A stretch of DNA of 64,000 nucleotides from Dongshaea marina. GTDB lineage: Bacteria > Pseudomonadota > Gammaproteobacteria > Enterobacterales > Aeromonadaceae. The position numbers and the translations under genes were made by a program. Numbering within the stretch: position 1 is the first letter of the stretch; each line of letters starts with the position of its first letter. The stretch is from the NCBI RefSeq assembly GCF_003072645.1, contig NZ_CP028897.1, forward strand, positions 1,439,658 through 1,503,657, given 5' to 3'. Below, one piece after another: positions 1-9,530 of the stretch. Under the pieces are notes generated by a model. That model had not been told where the DNA came from and did not search any database. It saw only the letters and a program-made list of their open reading frames with translations.

Positions 1-1
1 T

Positions 2-391
2 GAGCTGGATGAGATGCTGGCTTCCCGGGAGATCCTGAACCGGGATATTCAGAAGATCCTCGATCAGCACACCGACTGCTGGGGGATCAAGGTCTCCAAT
101 GTGGAGATCAAGCATGTCGATCTCGATGAATCGATGATCCGGGCCATTGCACGCCAGGCCGAAGCTGAGCGGGCACGCCGGGCAAAAGTAATTCATGCAG
201 ATGGCGAGATGCAGGCATCACAAAAGCTGTTGGAGGCAGCGCAAACCCTCAGTCAACAACCCGAGGCGATTCAGCTCAGGTACCTACAGACATTGACGGA
301 GATTGCCGGAGATAAGAGTAACACCATAGTCTTTCCGCTTCCGGTTGAGTTAATGACCCAGCTTCTCAAAAATGCTTCCAGGCAGTCCTGA
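2..391 (+). CDS. Slipin (stomatin/prohibitin-like SPFH membrane protein), 5' end outside the window
   Basis: The reading frame is open from base 2 and ends with TGA at 389-391, so only the C-terminal ~129 residues are present. The protein has the end of an SPFH domain ([10 protein letters not shown], then [15 protein letters not shown]) followed by the alanine/arginine-rich helix typical of slipins ([20 protein letters not shown]) and a coiled-coil tail. Family members are inner-membrane scaffold proteins that form oligomers and usually sit next to an NfeD-type partner; that partner would be upstream and is not visible. The family call is firm, the exact orthologue is not. The ATG at 14 is internal, not the start. 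Confidence 0.85.
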   Translation, partial: ELDEMLASREILNRDIQKILDQHTDCWGIKVSNVEIKHVDLDESMIRAIARQAEAERARRAKVIHADGEMQASQKLLEAAQTLSQQPEAIQLRYLQTLTEIAGDKSNTIVFPLPVELMTQLLKNASRQS

Positions 392-484
392 GTATGGATA
401 GGCTCTGTTATTTCAACAGAGCCTGGGGCTTAGCCAGCTAAGGCGCTAGAATAGAGGGGGTCATTATAGTTCTGAGGGGTGGGA

Positions 485-1657
485 GTGAGTACCAAGAGTG
501 ATACGGCCAAGGTGCGCCAACATAATCTGGGACTTGTTTATCAGGTCATCGATCACCATCAGCCTCTTTCACGAACCGAGCTGTCGCGCCTCAGTGGGTT
601 ATCGACGGCCAGCATTACCAAAATATCCCGGGAGCTACTCGATGCTCGGGTGATCCGAGAGTGTGGCGAACTGCACTCATTGCGTGGCCGGCACCCGATC
701 TTGCTGGAGCTGGATAGCCGGCACTTCCGCTACCTGGCGATGCGCCTTGGGCGGGGGTATGTCGCCATGGCGAGCTTTGATCTCAAGGGACGGTGCCTGC
801 GCAAAGAGCGCTACACTCTTCTCTCCAGGGAGAAAGAGTCATTGACCCGGGAGCTGTTCAGCCATCTTGAGACCTTTACCCAGAAGTATCGTGACCGCCT
901 GCTGGCGATGGCGGTGAGCCTGCCGGGGCGGGTCGATGATGAGCAGGGCTGGGTGCATCACTTTCCTTTTTACGATATTCATGATTGGCCTCTCAAGCAG
1001 TTGCTGGAGCAGACTTTTAGCATACCTTGCTTTGTATCCAGCTCTATTCACCCCTGGATCATGGCTGAACGCGCCTGGGGGGCAGCTCAAAAGAGCCAAA
1101 ATGCGCTGCTGATCCTGATCCAGGAAGATATCGGGGCGGGGGTGATCCTGGACGGACAACTGGTAAATAGTCGCCAAAGCCGGATTGGATCTCTCAATCA
1201 TCTGCCAACAGCCGACGGACAGCTGCCTTGCTACTGTGGCCATCAGGGCTGCGCCCGAACCGAGGTGACAACCTCTGCACTCGAGCGGAGTTATCTGGAG
1301 CTGACGGGCGATCGCCTGTCAGCCCGCGAGATCTGTGAGCTTGCCCTGGCAGAGGAGGGGAAGGCCCGGGAGCTGTTGATCACCCTGGGCCATGAGCTGG
1401 GGGCTTTGCTGGCGACCCTGGTTATCTTTTTTAACCCACAAACTCTGCTGTTCAGCGGCGAGCTGCTTGCGGCGGCATCCATCTTGTTTCCGCTGTTTCG
1501 CCAGGAGATTTCGGCAAGGGTACCGCGAGAATACTTTGAACACCTGTCGATTGAGGCAACCTGCTTCTACGAGGATCCGACCCGCCCCACGGCGATCCTG
1601 GTTCAGGAGGCTCTGTTTGATGGATTTTTGCTCAGCAGGGTCACTCAGCCATGTTAA
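485..1657 (+). CDS. ROK-family transcriptional regulator, Mlc/NagC-like
   Basis: About 390 residues: an N-terminal winged helix (about residues 10-70, LSRTELSRLSGLSTASITKISRELL as the HTH, read in two parts) followed by a ROK sugar-kinase-like domain. The zinc-binding cysteine cluster CYCGHQGC is intact and preceded by the ligand histidine (LNH). Mlc and NagC repress sugar-uptake genes and are released by a PTS protein or an amino sugar phosphate. The block around the ligand histidine reads IGSLNH rather than the usual EIGH, so the conserved glutamate is missing and sugar binding may be altered. GTG at 485 is chosen because GAGG at 474-477 is correctly spaced from it; GTG at 479 lies too close. 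The 3' end overlaps the convergent HD-GYP gene by 17 bp. Confidence 0.85.
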   Translation: MSTKSDTAKVRQHNLGLVYQVIDHHQPLSRTELSRLSGLSTASITKISRELLDARVIRECGELHSLRGRHPILLELDSRHFRYLAMRLGRGYVAMASFDLKGRCLRKERYTLLSREKESLTRELFSHLETFTQKYRDRLLAMAVSLPGRVDDEQGWVHHFPFYDIHDWPLKQLLEQTFSIPCFVSSSIHPWIMAERAWGAAQKSQNALLILIQEDIGAGVILDGQLVNSRQSRIGSLNHLPTADGQLPCYCGHQGCARTEVTTSALERSYLELTGDRLSAREICELALAEEGKARELLITLGHELGALLATLVIFFNPQTLLFSGELLAAASILFPLFRQEISARVPREYFEHLSIEATCFYEDPTRPTAILVQEALFDGFLLSRVTQPC

Positions 1658-2960
1658 TATCGTAGAAGTAGCAAAAACGCTCTTCAAGACGCAGAAAATC
1701 GATGGCGGCTTGGGAAAGATCATCTATCTTTGCCGGACCGGCAATGGTGATGTCACAGAGAGTGAGATCCAGAATGTCGACTCCTTCGGGTCTTTGGCCC
1801 TGCTCGAAGGGGTGCACCTTGGGCTTGAGAGGATCGTTTGGCTGGGTGCTAACCACGATCGCCGGCTTTCCGTTACTCAGGTTGACGACAGTCCCAGGGG
1901 GGTAGGGACCCATCACCTTGATCAGGGCGCTGGTCAGGGTCGGATCATACTTGTTGGAGAGCTTAAACAGCATGGCGATCACCTGATTCGGCTGCTTGCG
2001 CTTCTCGATCATCACCTGGTTTTGCTGGACATCAAAATAATCGATCAGCCCGATGAGCCGTGCCAGATCGCTAATCTCAGCCTCTTTGAGTTTATGGGGG
2101 TAGCCTGAACCATCTATTTTTTCATGGTGGTGAAGTATGGCTTCACGAACCGTGGGGGTCAGCTGTTTGAGTTGCAGGCCATCCAGGGTCTCTTTTCCAT
2201 ATTGAGGGTGCATCTCGAGAAAATTTTTCTCCGATTTGGTCAGCTCAGACTTTTTCTGGGTGATCTGGGTTGGAACCTTGAGTTTTCCTATGTCGTGAAG
2301 CAGGCAGACCAGCCCGGCCTCCTCTATCTTCTCTTTTTCCCAATCTGCCTCTTTGGCAACCAGCATGGCGATGAAGGTGACATTCATGCAGTGGGTCACC
2401 ATGGGATCCGGAGTGCCGGGAAAGCGAATAAGATTCAAAGAGAAGGGCTCTTTATGAAACAGTATCTTTAAGGCGGTGCTACGCACCAGCTGGCTCAGGG
2501 TGGTGATACTCTCTTCGGGCTTAAGCTTGAGGTGACCGATGGCGGTTCGAAAGTCTGCCATCGCATCATTGAACTGTTTCTCAGAAAGGCGCAGCGCGCT
2601 TTTCGATTCTTTTTTCAGGCGCTCTGCTTCATCCAGTTGACGCTGTTGCTCTGCCAGCTCCGCCTGTTGCTGGGCCAGGCGAGCGGCTTCGGCTTCGGCT
2701 TCGGCCTGTGCCTGAAGCTGTTCCGGGGTAAGAATTGGTTTACCTGTGAGGGGATCGATATCCTCATCATCACTACCTGCGCCGCTCTTGTTGGGATCTA
2801 TGGTGACCACATCCAACCCGAGACGATGAATCAGCTCAAGTTGATCGCTGTTTTTGATCTTGAAATTGTTAAAAAGGAAGGGGTGATCCTTCCAGCCTAC
2901 AGGCAGTTTGATGTAGTGTCCGATCTTCAGAGTGTCGATAGGGATCTGCTTGTCGGCCAT
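1641..2960 (-). CDS. HD-GYP domain protein, probable cyclic-di-GMP phosphodiesterase with DUF3391-like N-terminus
   Basis: 439 residues. The first ~65 residues resemble the DUF3391 region found before many HD-GYP domains. A charged, glutamine/alanine-rich coiled coil follows (about 85-125), then the HD-GYP domain (about 165-370). Metal ligands and signature are visible: LLHDIGKLKVP, EMHPQYG, and HHHEKIDGSGYP. The later segment is divergent (LIDYFDVQ instead of the usual DxYDA-type helix), but its aspartate is kept. Enzymes of this family hydrolyse c-di-GMP and favour motility, which suits a genome carrying lateral flagella, though no direct link is visible here. Single gene, convergent with the ROK gene. 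Substrate specificity is inferred from the family. Confidence 0.85.
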   Translation of the reverse strand: MADKQIPIDTLKIGHYIKLPVGWKDHPFLFNNFKIKNSDQLELIHRLGLDVVTIDPNKSGAGSDDEDIDPLTGKPILTPEQLQAQAEAEAEAARLAQQQAELAEQQRQLDEAERLKKESKSALRLSEKQFNDAMADFRTAIGHLKLKPEESITTLSQLVRSTALKILFHKEPFSLNLIRFPGTPDPMVTHCMNVTFIAMLVAKEADWEKEKIEEAGLVCLLHDIGKLKVPTQITQKKSELTKSEKNFLEMHPQYGKETLDGLQLKQLTPTVREAILHHHEKIDGSGYPHKLKEAEISDLARLIGLIDYFDVQQNQVMIEKRKQPNQVIAMLFKLSNKYDPTLTSALIKVMGPYPPGTVVNLSNGKPAIVVSTQPNDPLKPKVHPFEQGQRPEGVDILDLTLCDITIAGPAKIDDLSQAAIDFLRLEERFCYFYDINMAE

Positions 2961-3007
2961 CCATAAGCCCTTTTTATCCTTGGTACATTCAGAGTATAAG
3001 CCAGATC

Positions 3008-3041
3008 AAAAAAAAGCCCACATCCGAAGATGTGGGCTTTT
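3008..3041 (-). terminator. Rho-independent terminator of adhE
   Basis: A 12-bp perfect stem (3013-3024 with 3029-3040, AAAGCCCACATC paired to its complement, loop CGAA). An A-run lies on the left, which is a T-run for minus-strand transcripts leaving adhE. A shorter T stretch on the other side makes it partly bidirectional. Confidence 0.9.
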
Positions 3042-3067
3042 ATTAGGAAATACAGCTAAGTGGCGAG

Positions 3068-5716
3068 TTATTCAGCCTCTTCAGCCTCAACTTCCTCAGT
3101 GCGCTCATAGCTCTCGACATATGGACGGCCGTAGAAGGAGTCCAGAAGAACCTGCTTGAGCTCAGTGATCAGAGGATAGCGTGGGTTTGCACCGGTACAC
3201 TGGTCATCGAAGGCTTCAACAGCCAGTTCATCAACCTTAGCCAGGAAGTCTGACTCGGTCACGCCTGCGTCACGAATCGAAGCAGGGATATCCAGCTCAG
3301 CTTTCAGGCCATCCAGCCAGCTCAGTAGCTTCTCAATCTTCTGAGCAGTACGGTCACCGGCAGCGCTCAGGCCCAAGTGATCTGCAATCTCAGCATAGCG
3401 ACGACGTGCCTGTGGGCGGTCGTACTGAGAGAATGCGGTCTGCTTAGTTGGGTTGTCGTTGGCGTTGTAACGGATAACGTTGCTGATCAGCAGTGCGTTC
3501 GCCAGGCCGTGTGGCAGGTGGAACTCAGCACCAATCTTGTGAGCCATTGAGTGACATACACCCAGGAAAGAGTTAGCGAACGCGATACCAGCGATGGTTG
3601 CACCATTGTGAACCTTCTCACGAGCAACGGCGTCATCCGCACCAAACTTGTAGCTGTTTGGAAGGTACTCTTTGAGGAGCTTCAGCGCTTGCAGCGCCTG
3701 GCCATCGGAGTACTCGTTTGCCAGCACAGAAACATAAGCTTCCAGAGCGTGAGTCACCGCATCAACACCACCGAACGCAGTCAGTGATTTTGGCATGTTC
3801 ATCACCAGGTTGGCATCAACGATAGCCATCTGAGGAGTCAGCTCGTAGTCGGCCAGTGGGTACTTGGCGCCGGTCGCATCGTCGGTTACAACGGCAAATG
3901 GAGTCACTTCAGAGCCGGTACCTGAAGTGGTAGTGATACATACCAGTTCAGCCTTCTGACCCATTTTAGGGAACTTGTAGATACGCTTACGGATATCCAT
4001 GAAGCGCATCGCCAGATCTTCGAAATGAGTCTCTGGGTGCTCATACATGACCCACATGATCTTGGCTGCATCCATTGGAGAACCACCACCCAGAGCAAGG
4101 ATAACGTCTGGCTTGAAGGAGTTCATCACTTCAGCACCCTTCTTCACGATAGACAGGGTTGGATCTGCTTCTACCTCGTAGAATACTTCAACTTCCATGC
4201 CCAGCTCTTTGAGGATCTCAACAATCTCATCGGCATAACCGTTGTTGAACAGGAAGCGGTCAGTAACCAAACAAGCACGCTTCTTGCCTTCCAGATCGCC
4301 CAGTGCGATCGGCAGACAGCCGCGACGGAAGTAGATAGATTTCGGTAGTTTATGCCACAGCATGTTTTCAGCCCGCTTCGCTACAGTTTTCTTGTTGATC
4401 AGGTGCTTAGGACCCACGTTTTCAGAGATGGAGTTACCGCCCCAGGAACCACAGCCCAGAGTCAGTGACGGTGCAACGTTAAAGTTGTAAACATCTCCGA
4501 TACCCCCCTGAGAGGTCGGGGTGTTGATCAGAATACGTGCGGTTTTCATGCGGTTACCGAACTCAAGAACGCGATCTTTGTTGCGATCCTGATCGGTATA
4601 CAGGCCAGAGGTGTGGCCGATACCACCGAGCTCAACCATGAACTCAGCCATCTGAGTGGCTTCTTCAAAATCTTTTGCACGGAACATACCCAGGGTCGGA
4701 GAGAGCTTCTCGTGAGCGAATTCCTCTTCGACACACATCTTTTCAGCTTCACCGATCAGAACCTTGGTCCATGCAGGAACCTTAACACCTGCCATCTCGG
4801 CAATCTTGATCGCAGGCTGACCTACGATATTAGCGTTCAGGGCACCATCGATCAGCAGAACTTTACGAACCTTGTCCGCTTCGGCCTTGGACAGGACATA
4901 ACCACCGTGAGAGGCGAAACGCTCTTTCACTGCGTCATATACTTCATCAACAACAATGACCGCCTGCTCGGACGCACAAACAACGCCGTTATCAAAGGTC
5001 TTAGACATCAGAACCGAGGATACGGCACGCTTGATATCCGCAGTCTCGTCGATCACTACCGGAACGTTACCCGCGCCAACACCGATCGCAGGCTTACCGG
5101 AAGAGTAAGCCGCTTTTACCATGCCAGGGCCACCGGTTGCCAGGATCAAAGCGATCTCTTCATGGTGCATCAGGGCATTCGACAGCTCTACAGAAGGTGC
5201 ATCGATCCAGCCGATGATATCTTTTGGAGCGCCCGCCGCAACAGCTGCATCCAGAACCAGCTTAGCAGCAAAGTTGGTTGAGTTTTTGGCACGAGGGTGT
5301 GGAGAGAAGATAATCCCGTTACGGGTTTTCAGAGAGATAAGGGATTTGAAGATAGCAGTAGAGGTTGGGTTGGTGGTTGGAACAATACCACAGATCACCC
5401 CGGTTGGTTCGGCGATGGTGATAGTACCGTACTCTTCGCTTTCTTCCAGGATGCCGCAGGTCTGCTCATCCTTATATTTGTTGTAGATGAATTCGGAAGC
5501 GAAGTGGTTTTTGATCACCTTATCTTCGATGATACCCATTCCGGACTCTTCTACGGCCATCTGGGCCAGAGAGATACGCGCATTGTTGGCTGCCAGAGCT
5601 GCAGCGCGGAAGATCTTGTCAACCTGCTCCTGAGAATAGGTGGCAAATTCACGCTGAGCCTTTTTCACTCGCTCTACAAGAGCATTCAGTTCAGCAACAT
5701 TAGTTACTGGCGTCAT
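3068..5716 (-). CDS. adhE: Bifunctional acetaldehyde-CoA/alcohol dehydrogenase AdhE
   Basis: 882 residues, close to the E. coli AdhE length (891). The N-terminal half is a CoA-acylating aldehyde dehydrogenase with the catalytic cysteine in NGVVCASEQAV. The C-terminal half is an iron-dependent alcohol dehydrogenase with the NAD-binding motif LALGGGSPMD, the metal site region FGGVDAVTHALEAYV and HGLANALLISNV. It reduces acetyl-CoA to ethanol in fermentation, and AdhE proteins form cytosolic spirosome filaments. The RBS AGGAGA lies 7-8 bases before the ATG. The gene is monocistronic with its own terminator. The 5' leader holds an unusual inverted repeat, listed separately. Confidence 0.98.
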   Translation of the reverse strand: MTPVTNVAELNALVERVKKAQREFATYSQEQVDKIFRAAALAANNARISLAQMAVEESGMGIIEDKVIKNHFASEFIYNKYKDEQTCGILEESEEYGTITIAEPTGVICGIVPTTNPTSTAIFKSLISLKTRNGIIFSPHPRAKNSTNFAAKLVLDAAVAAGAPKDIIGWIDAPSVELSNALMHHEEIALILATGGPGMVKAAYSSGKPAIGVGAGNVPVVIDETADIKRAVSSVLMSKTFDNGVVCASEQAVIVVDEVYDAVKERFASHGGYVLSKAEADKVRKVLLIDGALNANIVGQPAIKIAEMAGVKVPAWTKVLIGEAEKMCVEEEFAHEKLSPTLGMFRAKDFEEATQMAEFMVELGGIGHTSGLYTDQDRNKDRVLEFGNRMKTARILINTPTSQGGIGDVYNFNVAPSLTLGCGSWGGNSISENVGPKHLINKKTVAKRAENMLWHKLPKSIYFRRGCLPIALGDLEGKKRACLVTDRFLFNNGYADEIVEILKELGMEVEVFYEVEADPTLSIVKKGAEVMNSFKPDVILALGGGSPMDAAKIMWVMYEHPETHFEDLAMRFMDIRKRIYKFPKMGQKAELVCITTTSGTGSEVTPFAVVTDDATGAKYPLADYELTPQMAIVDANLVMNMPKSLTAFGGVDAVTHALEAYVSVLANEYSDGQALQALKLLKEYLPNSYKFGADDAVAREKVHNGATIAGIAFANSFLGVCHSMAHKIGAEFHLPHGLANALLISNVIRYNANDNPTKQTAFSQYDRPQARRRYAEIADHLGLSAAGDRTAQKIEKLLSWLDGLKAELDIPASIRDAGVTESDFLAKVDELAVEAFDDQCTGANPRYPLITELKQVLLDSFYGRPYVESYERTEEVEAEEAE

Positions 5717-5744
5717 CGTCTTCTCCTGTTAATTTTGAAAACTG

Positions 5745-5819
5745 TTTAGTAAAGGTCACTACCCGCCAATCTTCCCGTGGCGACCGACAAAACCACTGTC
5801 GGTAAATACCTTTACTAAA
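5745..5819 (-). promoter_or_regulatory. Long inverted repeat in the adhE leader
   Basis: TTTAGTAAAGGT at 5745-5756 is repeated as its exact complement at 5808-5819, with a second nested 7-bp stem ACCGACA/TGTCGGT at 5783-5789 and 5797-5803. In an adhE transcript this would fold about 30 nt upstream of the start codon. E. coli adhE is known to have a structured leader needing RNase III cleavage for translation, so a similar post-transcriptional control is a reasonable inference. A protein operator is the alternative. Confidence 0.55.
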
Positions 5820-6893
5820 TCAGACTCCGGCTCGCATTATAGGAGCTCTCATGATCTGATGTAAAGCCACTAAACTCAGGGGGATGAATTATCATGAAAC
5901 GGTTTTCAATATCATAGTCTCCATAGGCCAATGATTTTAAACGGTTTTTAATTTTATCAAACAATGAGTTTTTTTAATGAAGGGCAGGGGCGAGGGGAGT
6001 TTAAGTCGGTAACAGTTTGTATCAGATCTTTAGTCATTTATTTCTTTGCCCTAAATTAACTTGTCCGGGAACTGAAATTGAGATCTGCGTCACATTATTT
6101 TTTTTTATAATTTGCTTAGGCTATTTCATCCCAAATAAAACAGCTTAATTTCCTACGAAAATACTCAACTATTCAGTTTTGAAGTAATAAATCATCTCTG
6201 TTTTAAAGTATTCGGTGTTTTTTAGGAAAACTTGCTCACCGGCCTGCTGATGGCAGTCGCTTCTGTGGCTGCTCCAGACCTGAACGGGGCCTTTATTGGC
6301 TGAGTGTTCAGACACCCGCTGAGGTGCCGCTAAACGTCAGTCAGCCTCCCTGTTCCAGAAGTAAAGGGAGTGTAAATCCTCAGGGTATATCTGAACTTTT
6401 ATCAGTTAATGCTATCTTTTTCTTCAAAAGGCCAACTTTTAATAGAATTCTCTTTTATGGGGTGTGATGGTTTATTTTTTCACTCCGGGCAACAGCGGGT
6501 AACCATCAGAATATTCAAGAAAATATCCAGGATGTGAATTCAATCCGTCAGATTAGATAAAATAAGGCTTCTGCGCGAAACAGATAAAAACCGCTGCCGT
6601 TAATTATTCTGCTTGTATGCATAAGGTATGAGTATCTATTCATGCTGTGCAGATTGCATACTTGCCATCAAATGTCTTGAGTGTTAAAAGAGATGGTGTG
6701 GTGTTCACCTAAGGTCAAGGTTTTGTTTGGTTTTTTGCGTGAATTCGCTCCTTCTCCGGTGTTCATCTGGCCTTTTTTTAGACGTTTCTATTGATTTTTC
6801 GAGTTTATACATGAATTATGCACAAAGGCGCATTTTTATGATGTTTGCCTTTTCAGTGTGACAAAGTGAAAAAATATTATTCTGGAGCGGTTG
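5820..6893. other. Long AT-rich intergenic region between divergent adhE and oppA
   Basis: About 1.07 kb between two highly expressed-type genes. It is AT-rich except for a GC-richer patch at about 6230-6370. It must hold the promoters of both genes; I could not pick convincing -35/-10 pairs. No long ORF was seen. A 23-codon ORF at 6232-6303 is listed separately. The transcript leader of oppA is probably long. Confidence 0.5.
6232..6303 (+). CDS. Possible small ORF, 23 codons, in the adhE-oppA gap
   Basis: TTG start with AGGAAAA just upstream. The translation is hydrophobic and alanine-rich (LLTGLLMAVASVAAPDLNG, then AFIG). It lies on the only GC-rich patch in this gap. Nothing identifies it; it could be a leader peptide, a gene remnant or chance. 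Confidence 0.15.
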   Translation: MLTGLLMAVASVAAPDLNGAFIG

Positions 6894-8522
6894 ATGATAT
6901 CAAACAAAAAAGCAGTGTTAACCTCACTCCTGGCAGGAACGATGGCGATGGGGCTTAGTTCAGCAACTTTTGCTGCCGATGTTCCCGCCGGGGTCAAACT
7001 TGCTAAGGTTCAGGAGATGGTTCGTAACAACGGGAGTGAGCCACAGACTCTCGATCCCCAAAAGCTCCAGGGTAATCCTGGTTCAAATGTAGCCCTGGAC
7101 CTGTTTGAGGGGCTGGTCACGCCAGGGCCCCAGGGGCAGATCCTTCCCGGAGTGGCGAAAAGCTGGGAGACTAAGGATAACAAGACCTTTATCTTTCACC
7201 TGCGCAAAGATGCCAGGTGGAGTAATGGTGAGACTGTGACCGCCGATGACTTTGTGTTTGCCTGGCGGCGCCTGGTGAACCCTGCGACCGGGGCGAACTA
7301 TGCCTATTATCTTGGGTTAGCTGGGGTCAAGAATGCCGATGCCATCTCGGATGGCAAGAAAAAACCGGACACCCTGGGGGTTTCTGCGCCCGATCCCCAT
7401 ACTCTCAGGGTGGTTCTGGAAAAACCGGTCCCCTATTTTGTGAATATGCTGACCTATCCAGCCCTGTCTCCAACGCCAGCTAAGGTGATCAAAAAGTGGG
7501 GAGATAAGTGGACCCGTCCCGAGCATATCGTCAGTAATGGTGCCTATAAGCTCAAGGGTTGGGTAGTGAACGGACACATAGATCTGGTGCGTAACCCAGA
7601 TTACTGGAATAACAAGAAGACGGTGATCAACAAGGTACGCTTCCTGCCGATCGCCGATCCCAATGCGGCACTGAATCGCTATATGGCCGGTGAGCTGGAT
7701 ATGACCTATACGGTTCCTCTGGAGCAGTTCCACAAGCTTAAGAAAGAGTACCCTAACCAGCTTAAGGTGGTTGGGCAGATTGCCACCTATTATTACGCCT
7801 TCAATACCAAGAAAAAGCCGTTCGATGATGCGAGAGTACGTAAGGCGCTCTCCTATGCGATCGATCGTAACGCCATCACCAAGTACATTCTCGGCCAGGG
7901 ACAGCTGCCGGCTTATACCTTCACCCCGGATATGACTGAAGGCTTTACTCCACCAAAGCTCAAGTGGGCCGACTGGACTCAGGCTGAGCGTAATAAGAAA
8001 GCCCAGCAGCTTCTCAAGGAGGCTGGGTATGACAAGCAGCATCCTCTGACCCTGACCATACTGTACAACACCAGCGATAACCATAAGAAGATAGCGATCG
8101 CCATCGCTTCGATGTGGAAGCAGACCCTGGGAGTCAATGCCAAGCTGGAAAACCAGGAGTGGAAGACCTTCCTGCAGACCCGTCAACAGGGAGGCTATGA
8201 GGTGGCTCGTGAGGGATGGATCGCAGATTACAACGAGCCTTCGGCGATGCTGAGCCAGCTTCAGTGTGGTATCGGCACCAATGACACCGGCTTCTGCGAT
8301 TCCAACTATGACAAGGTGATGCACGAAGCGGCTGCCAGCACCAACGCACAGCAACGTAGCAAGTTCTATGATATGGCCGAGCAGATCATCGCCAAGGAGA
8401 TGCCGATCGCTCCTGTCTACCAGTATGTGGTGCCGCGGATGGTGAAGCCTTATGTGGGAGGGTATCCGCATAATCCGATGGATAACATCCTGGATAAGGA
8501 TCTCTACATCAAGGCTCATTAA
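6894..8522 (+). CDS. oppA: Periplasmic oligopeptide-binding protein OppA
   Basis: 542 residues with a cleavable signal peptide (KK, then a hydrophobic stretch ending SSATFA before ADVP). The SBP family 5 signature follows: EPQTLDPQKLQGNPGSN near the mature N-terminus, LFEGLV, GVAKSWE and FHLRKDARWSNG. It captures peptides for the OppBCDF importer. ATG at 6894 fits the GGAG at 6884-6887; the upstream in-frame codon at 6891 is TTG. First gene of the operon, separated from oppB by a stable hairpin, which usually lets the binding protein be made in excess over the membrane parts. Confidence 0.95.
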   Translation: MISNKKAVLTSLLAGTMAMGLSSATFAADVPAGVKLAKVQEMVRNNGSEPQTLDPQKLQGNPGSNVALDLFEGLVTPGPQGQILPGVAKSWETKDNKTFIFHLRKDARWSNGETVTADDFVFAWRRLVNPATGANYAYYLGLAGVKNADAISDGKKKPDTLGVSAPDPHTLRVVLEKPVPYFVNMLTYPALSPTPAKVIKKWGDKWTRPEHIVSNGAYKLKGWVVNGHIDLVRNPDYWNNKKTVINKVRFLPIADPNAALNRYMAGELDMTYTVPLEQFHKLKKEYPNQLKVVGQIATYYYAFNTKKKPFDDARVRKALSYAIDRNAITKYILGQGQLPAYTFTPDMTEGFTPPKLKWADWTQAERNKKAQQLLKEAGYDKQHPLTLTILYNTSDNHKKIAIAIASMWKQTLGVNAKLENQEWKTFLQTRQQGGYEVAREGWIADYNEPSAMLSQLQCGIGTNDTGFCDSNYDKVMHEAAASTNAQQRSKFYDMAEQIIAKEMPIAPVYQYVVPRMVKPYVGGYPHNPMDNILDKDLYIKAH

Positions 8523-8537
8523 CAGCGAGTCACTGCC

Positions 8538-8564
8538 GATGGCAGGCCCACAAAGCCTGCCATC
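8538..8564 (+). promoter_or_regulatory. Intercistronic hairpin between oppA and oppB
   Basis: 10-bp perfect stem (GATGGCAGGC, complement at 8555-8564) with a 7-nt loop and no following T-run. This is probably an mRNA-stabilising or attenuating element rather than a full terminator, giving differential expression of oppA over oppB-F. Confidence 0.6.
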
Positions 8565-8596
8565 TGTTAGTTTGTTCAGCTTAACAGGGTAGAACT

Positions 8597-9517
8597 ATGC
8601 TGCGTTTTATTTTTAAACGGATCCTTGAAGCGATTCCGACCTTATTGATCCTCATTACCGTGTCGTTTTTCATGATGCGACTTGCCCCGGGCAACCCCTT
8701 TTCTTCTGAGCGTGCTCTGCCGCCGGCGATCATGCACAACATTGAAGCCAAGTATGGGCTGGATAAGCCCATGTACCAGCAGTACTTCAACTATCTTGGA
8801 GGGCTTCTCAAGGGAGATTTTGGTCCCTCGTTTAAATACCAGGATTACAGTGTCAACGATCTGGTGAAAGCCGCTTTGCCGGTTTCGGTGAAGATCGGCC
8901 TGTGTGCCTTTGTGATGGCGATTGTGCTGGGGGTGTTACTCGGGATGTGCGCCGCCCTCAAGCAAAACAGTTGGCTCGACTACCTGCTGATGTCATTTTC
9001 GATGACGGGGGTGGTGATCCCAAGCTTTGTGGTTGCACCGATTCTGGTCTGGATCTTCGCCATCTGGCTAAAGTGGCTTCCCGCCGGAGGCTGGAATGGC
9101 GGAGCCTTACCCTACCTGGTGCTGCCTGTCATAGGCATGGGGCTTGCCTATATCGCCTATATCGCCCGGGTAATGCGCGGCAGCATGATTGAGGTGCTGC
9201 ACTCCAACTATATCCGCACCGCCAAGGCCAAGGGGTTGTCGATGCGCTACATCATAGTGCGCCATGCCCTGCGTCCGGCGCTGCTGCCCGTGGTCTCCTT
9301 CCTGGGGCCTGCCTTTGTCGGAATTATTACCGGCTCCGTGGTGATTGAGACCATCTTTGGCCTTCCCGGGATTGGTCAGCTTTTTGTCAATGGAGCACTC
9401 AATCGTGATTACTCCATGGTGCTGGGTATCACCATATTGATCGGTTTTCTGACCATCACCTTTAATGCCATCGTCGATATTCTGTATGCCCTGATCGACC
9501 CCAAGATCCGTTATTGA
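8597..9517 (+). CDS. oppB: Oligopeptide ABC transporter permease OppB
   Basis: 306 residues, six predicted membrane helices. The N-terminus (RFIFKRILEAIPTLLILITV) and the EAA cytoplasmic loop YIRTAKAKGLSMRYIIVRHAL are typical of the Opp/Dpp permease family. Ends GLPGIGQLFVNGALNRDYSMV and a final helix, family-typical. Forms the membrane channel with OppC. Confidence 0.96.
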   Translation: MLRFIFKRILEAIPTLLILITVSFFMMRLAPGNPFSSERALPPAIMHNIEAKYGLDKPMYQQYFNYLGGLLKGDFGPSFKYQDYSVNDLVKAALPVSVKIGLCAFVMAIVLGVLLGMCAALKQNSWLDYLLMSFSMTGVVIPSFVVAPILVWIFAIWLKWLPAGGWNGGALPYLVLPVIGMGLAYIAYIARVMRGSMIEVLHSNYIRTAKAKGLSMRYIIVRHALRPALLPVVSFLGPAFVGIITGSVVIETIFGLPGIGQLFVNGALNRDYSMVLGITILIGFLTITFNAIVDILYALIDPKIRY

Positions 9518-9530
9518 GGAATGAGTCACC

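Noticed and set aside
2532-2966. 144-codon plus-strand ORF
   Set aside because: Lies wholly opposite the HD-GYP gene; translation has no domain and mirrors the coiled-coil codons.
7317-8519. 400-codon minus-strand ORF opposite oppA
   Set aside because: Shadow of oppA; repetitive hydrophobic/His-rich composition typical of antisense frames.
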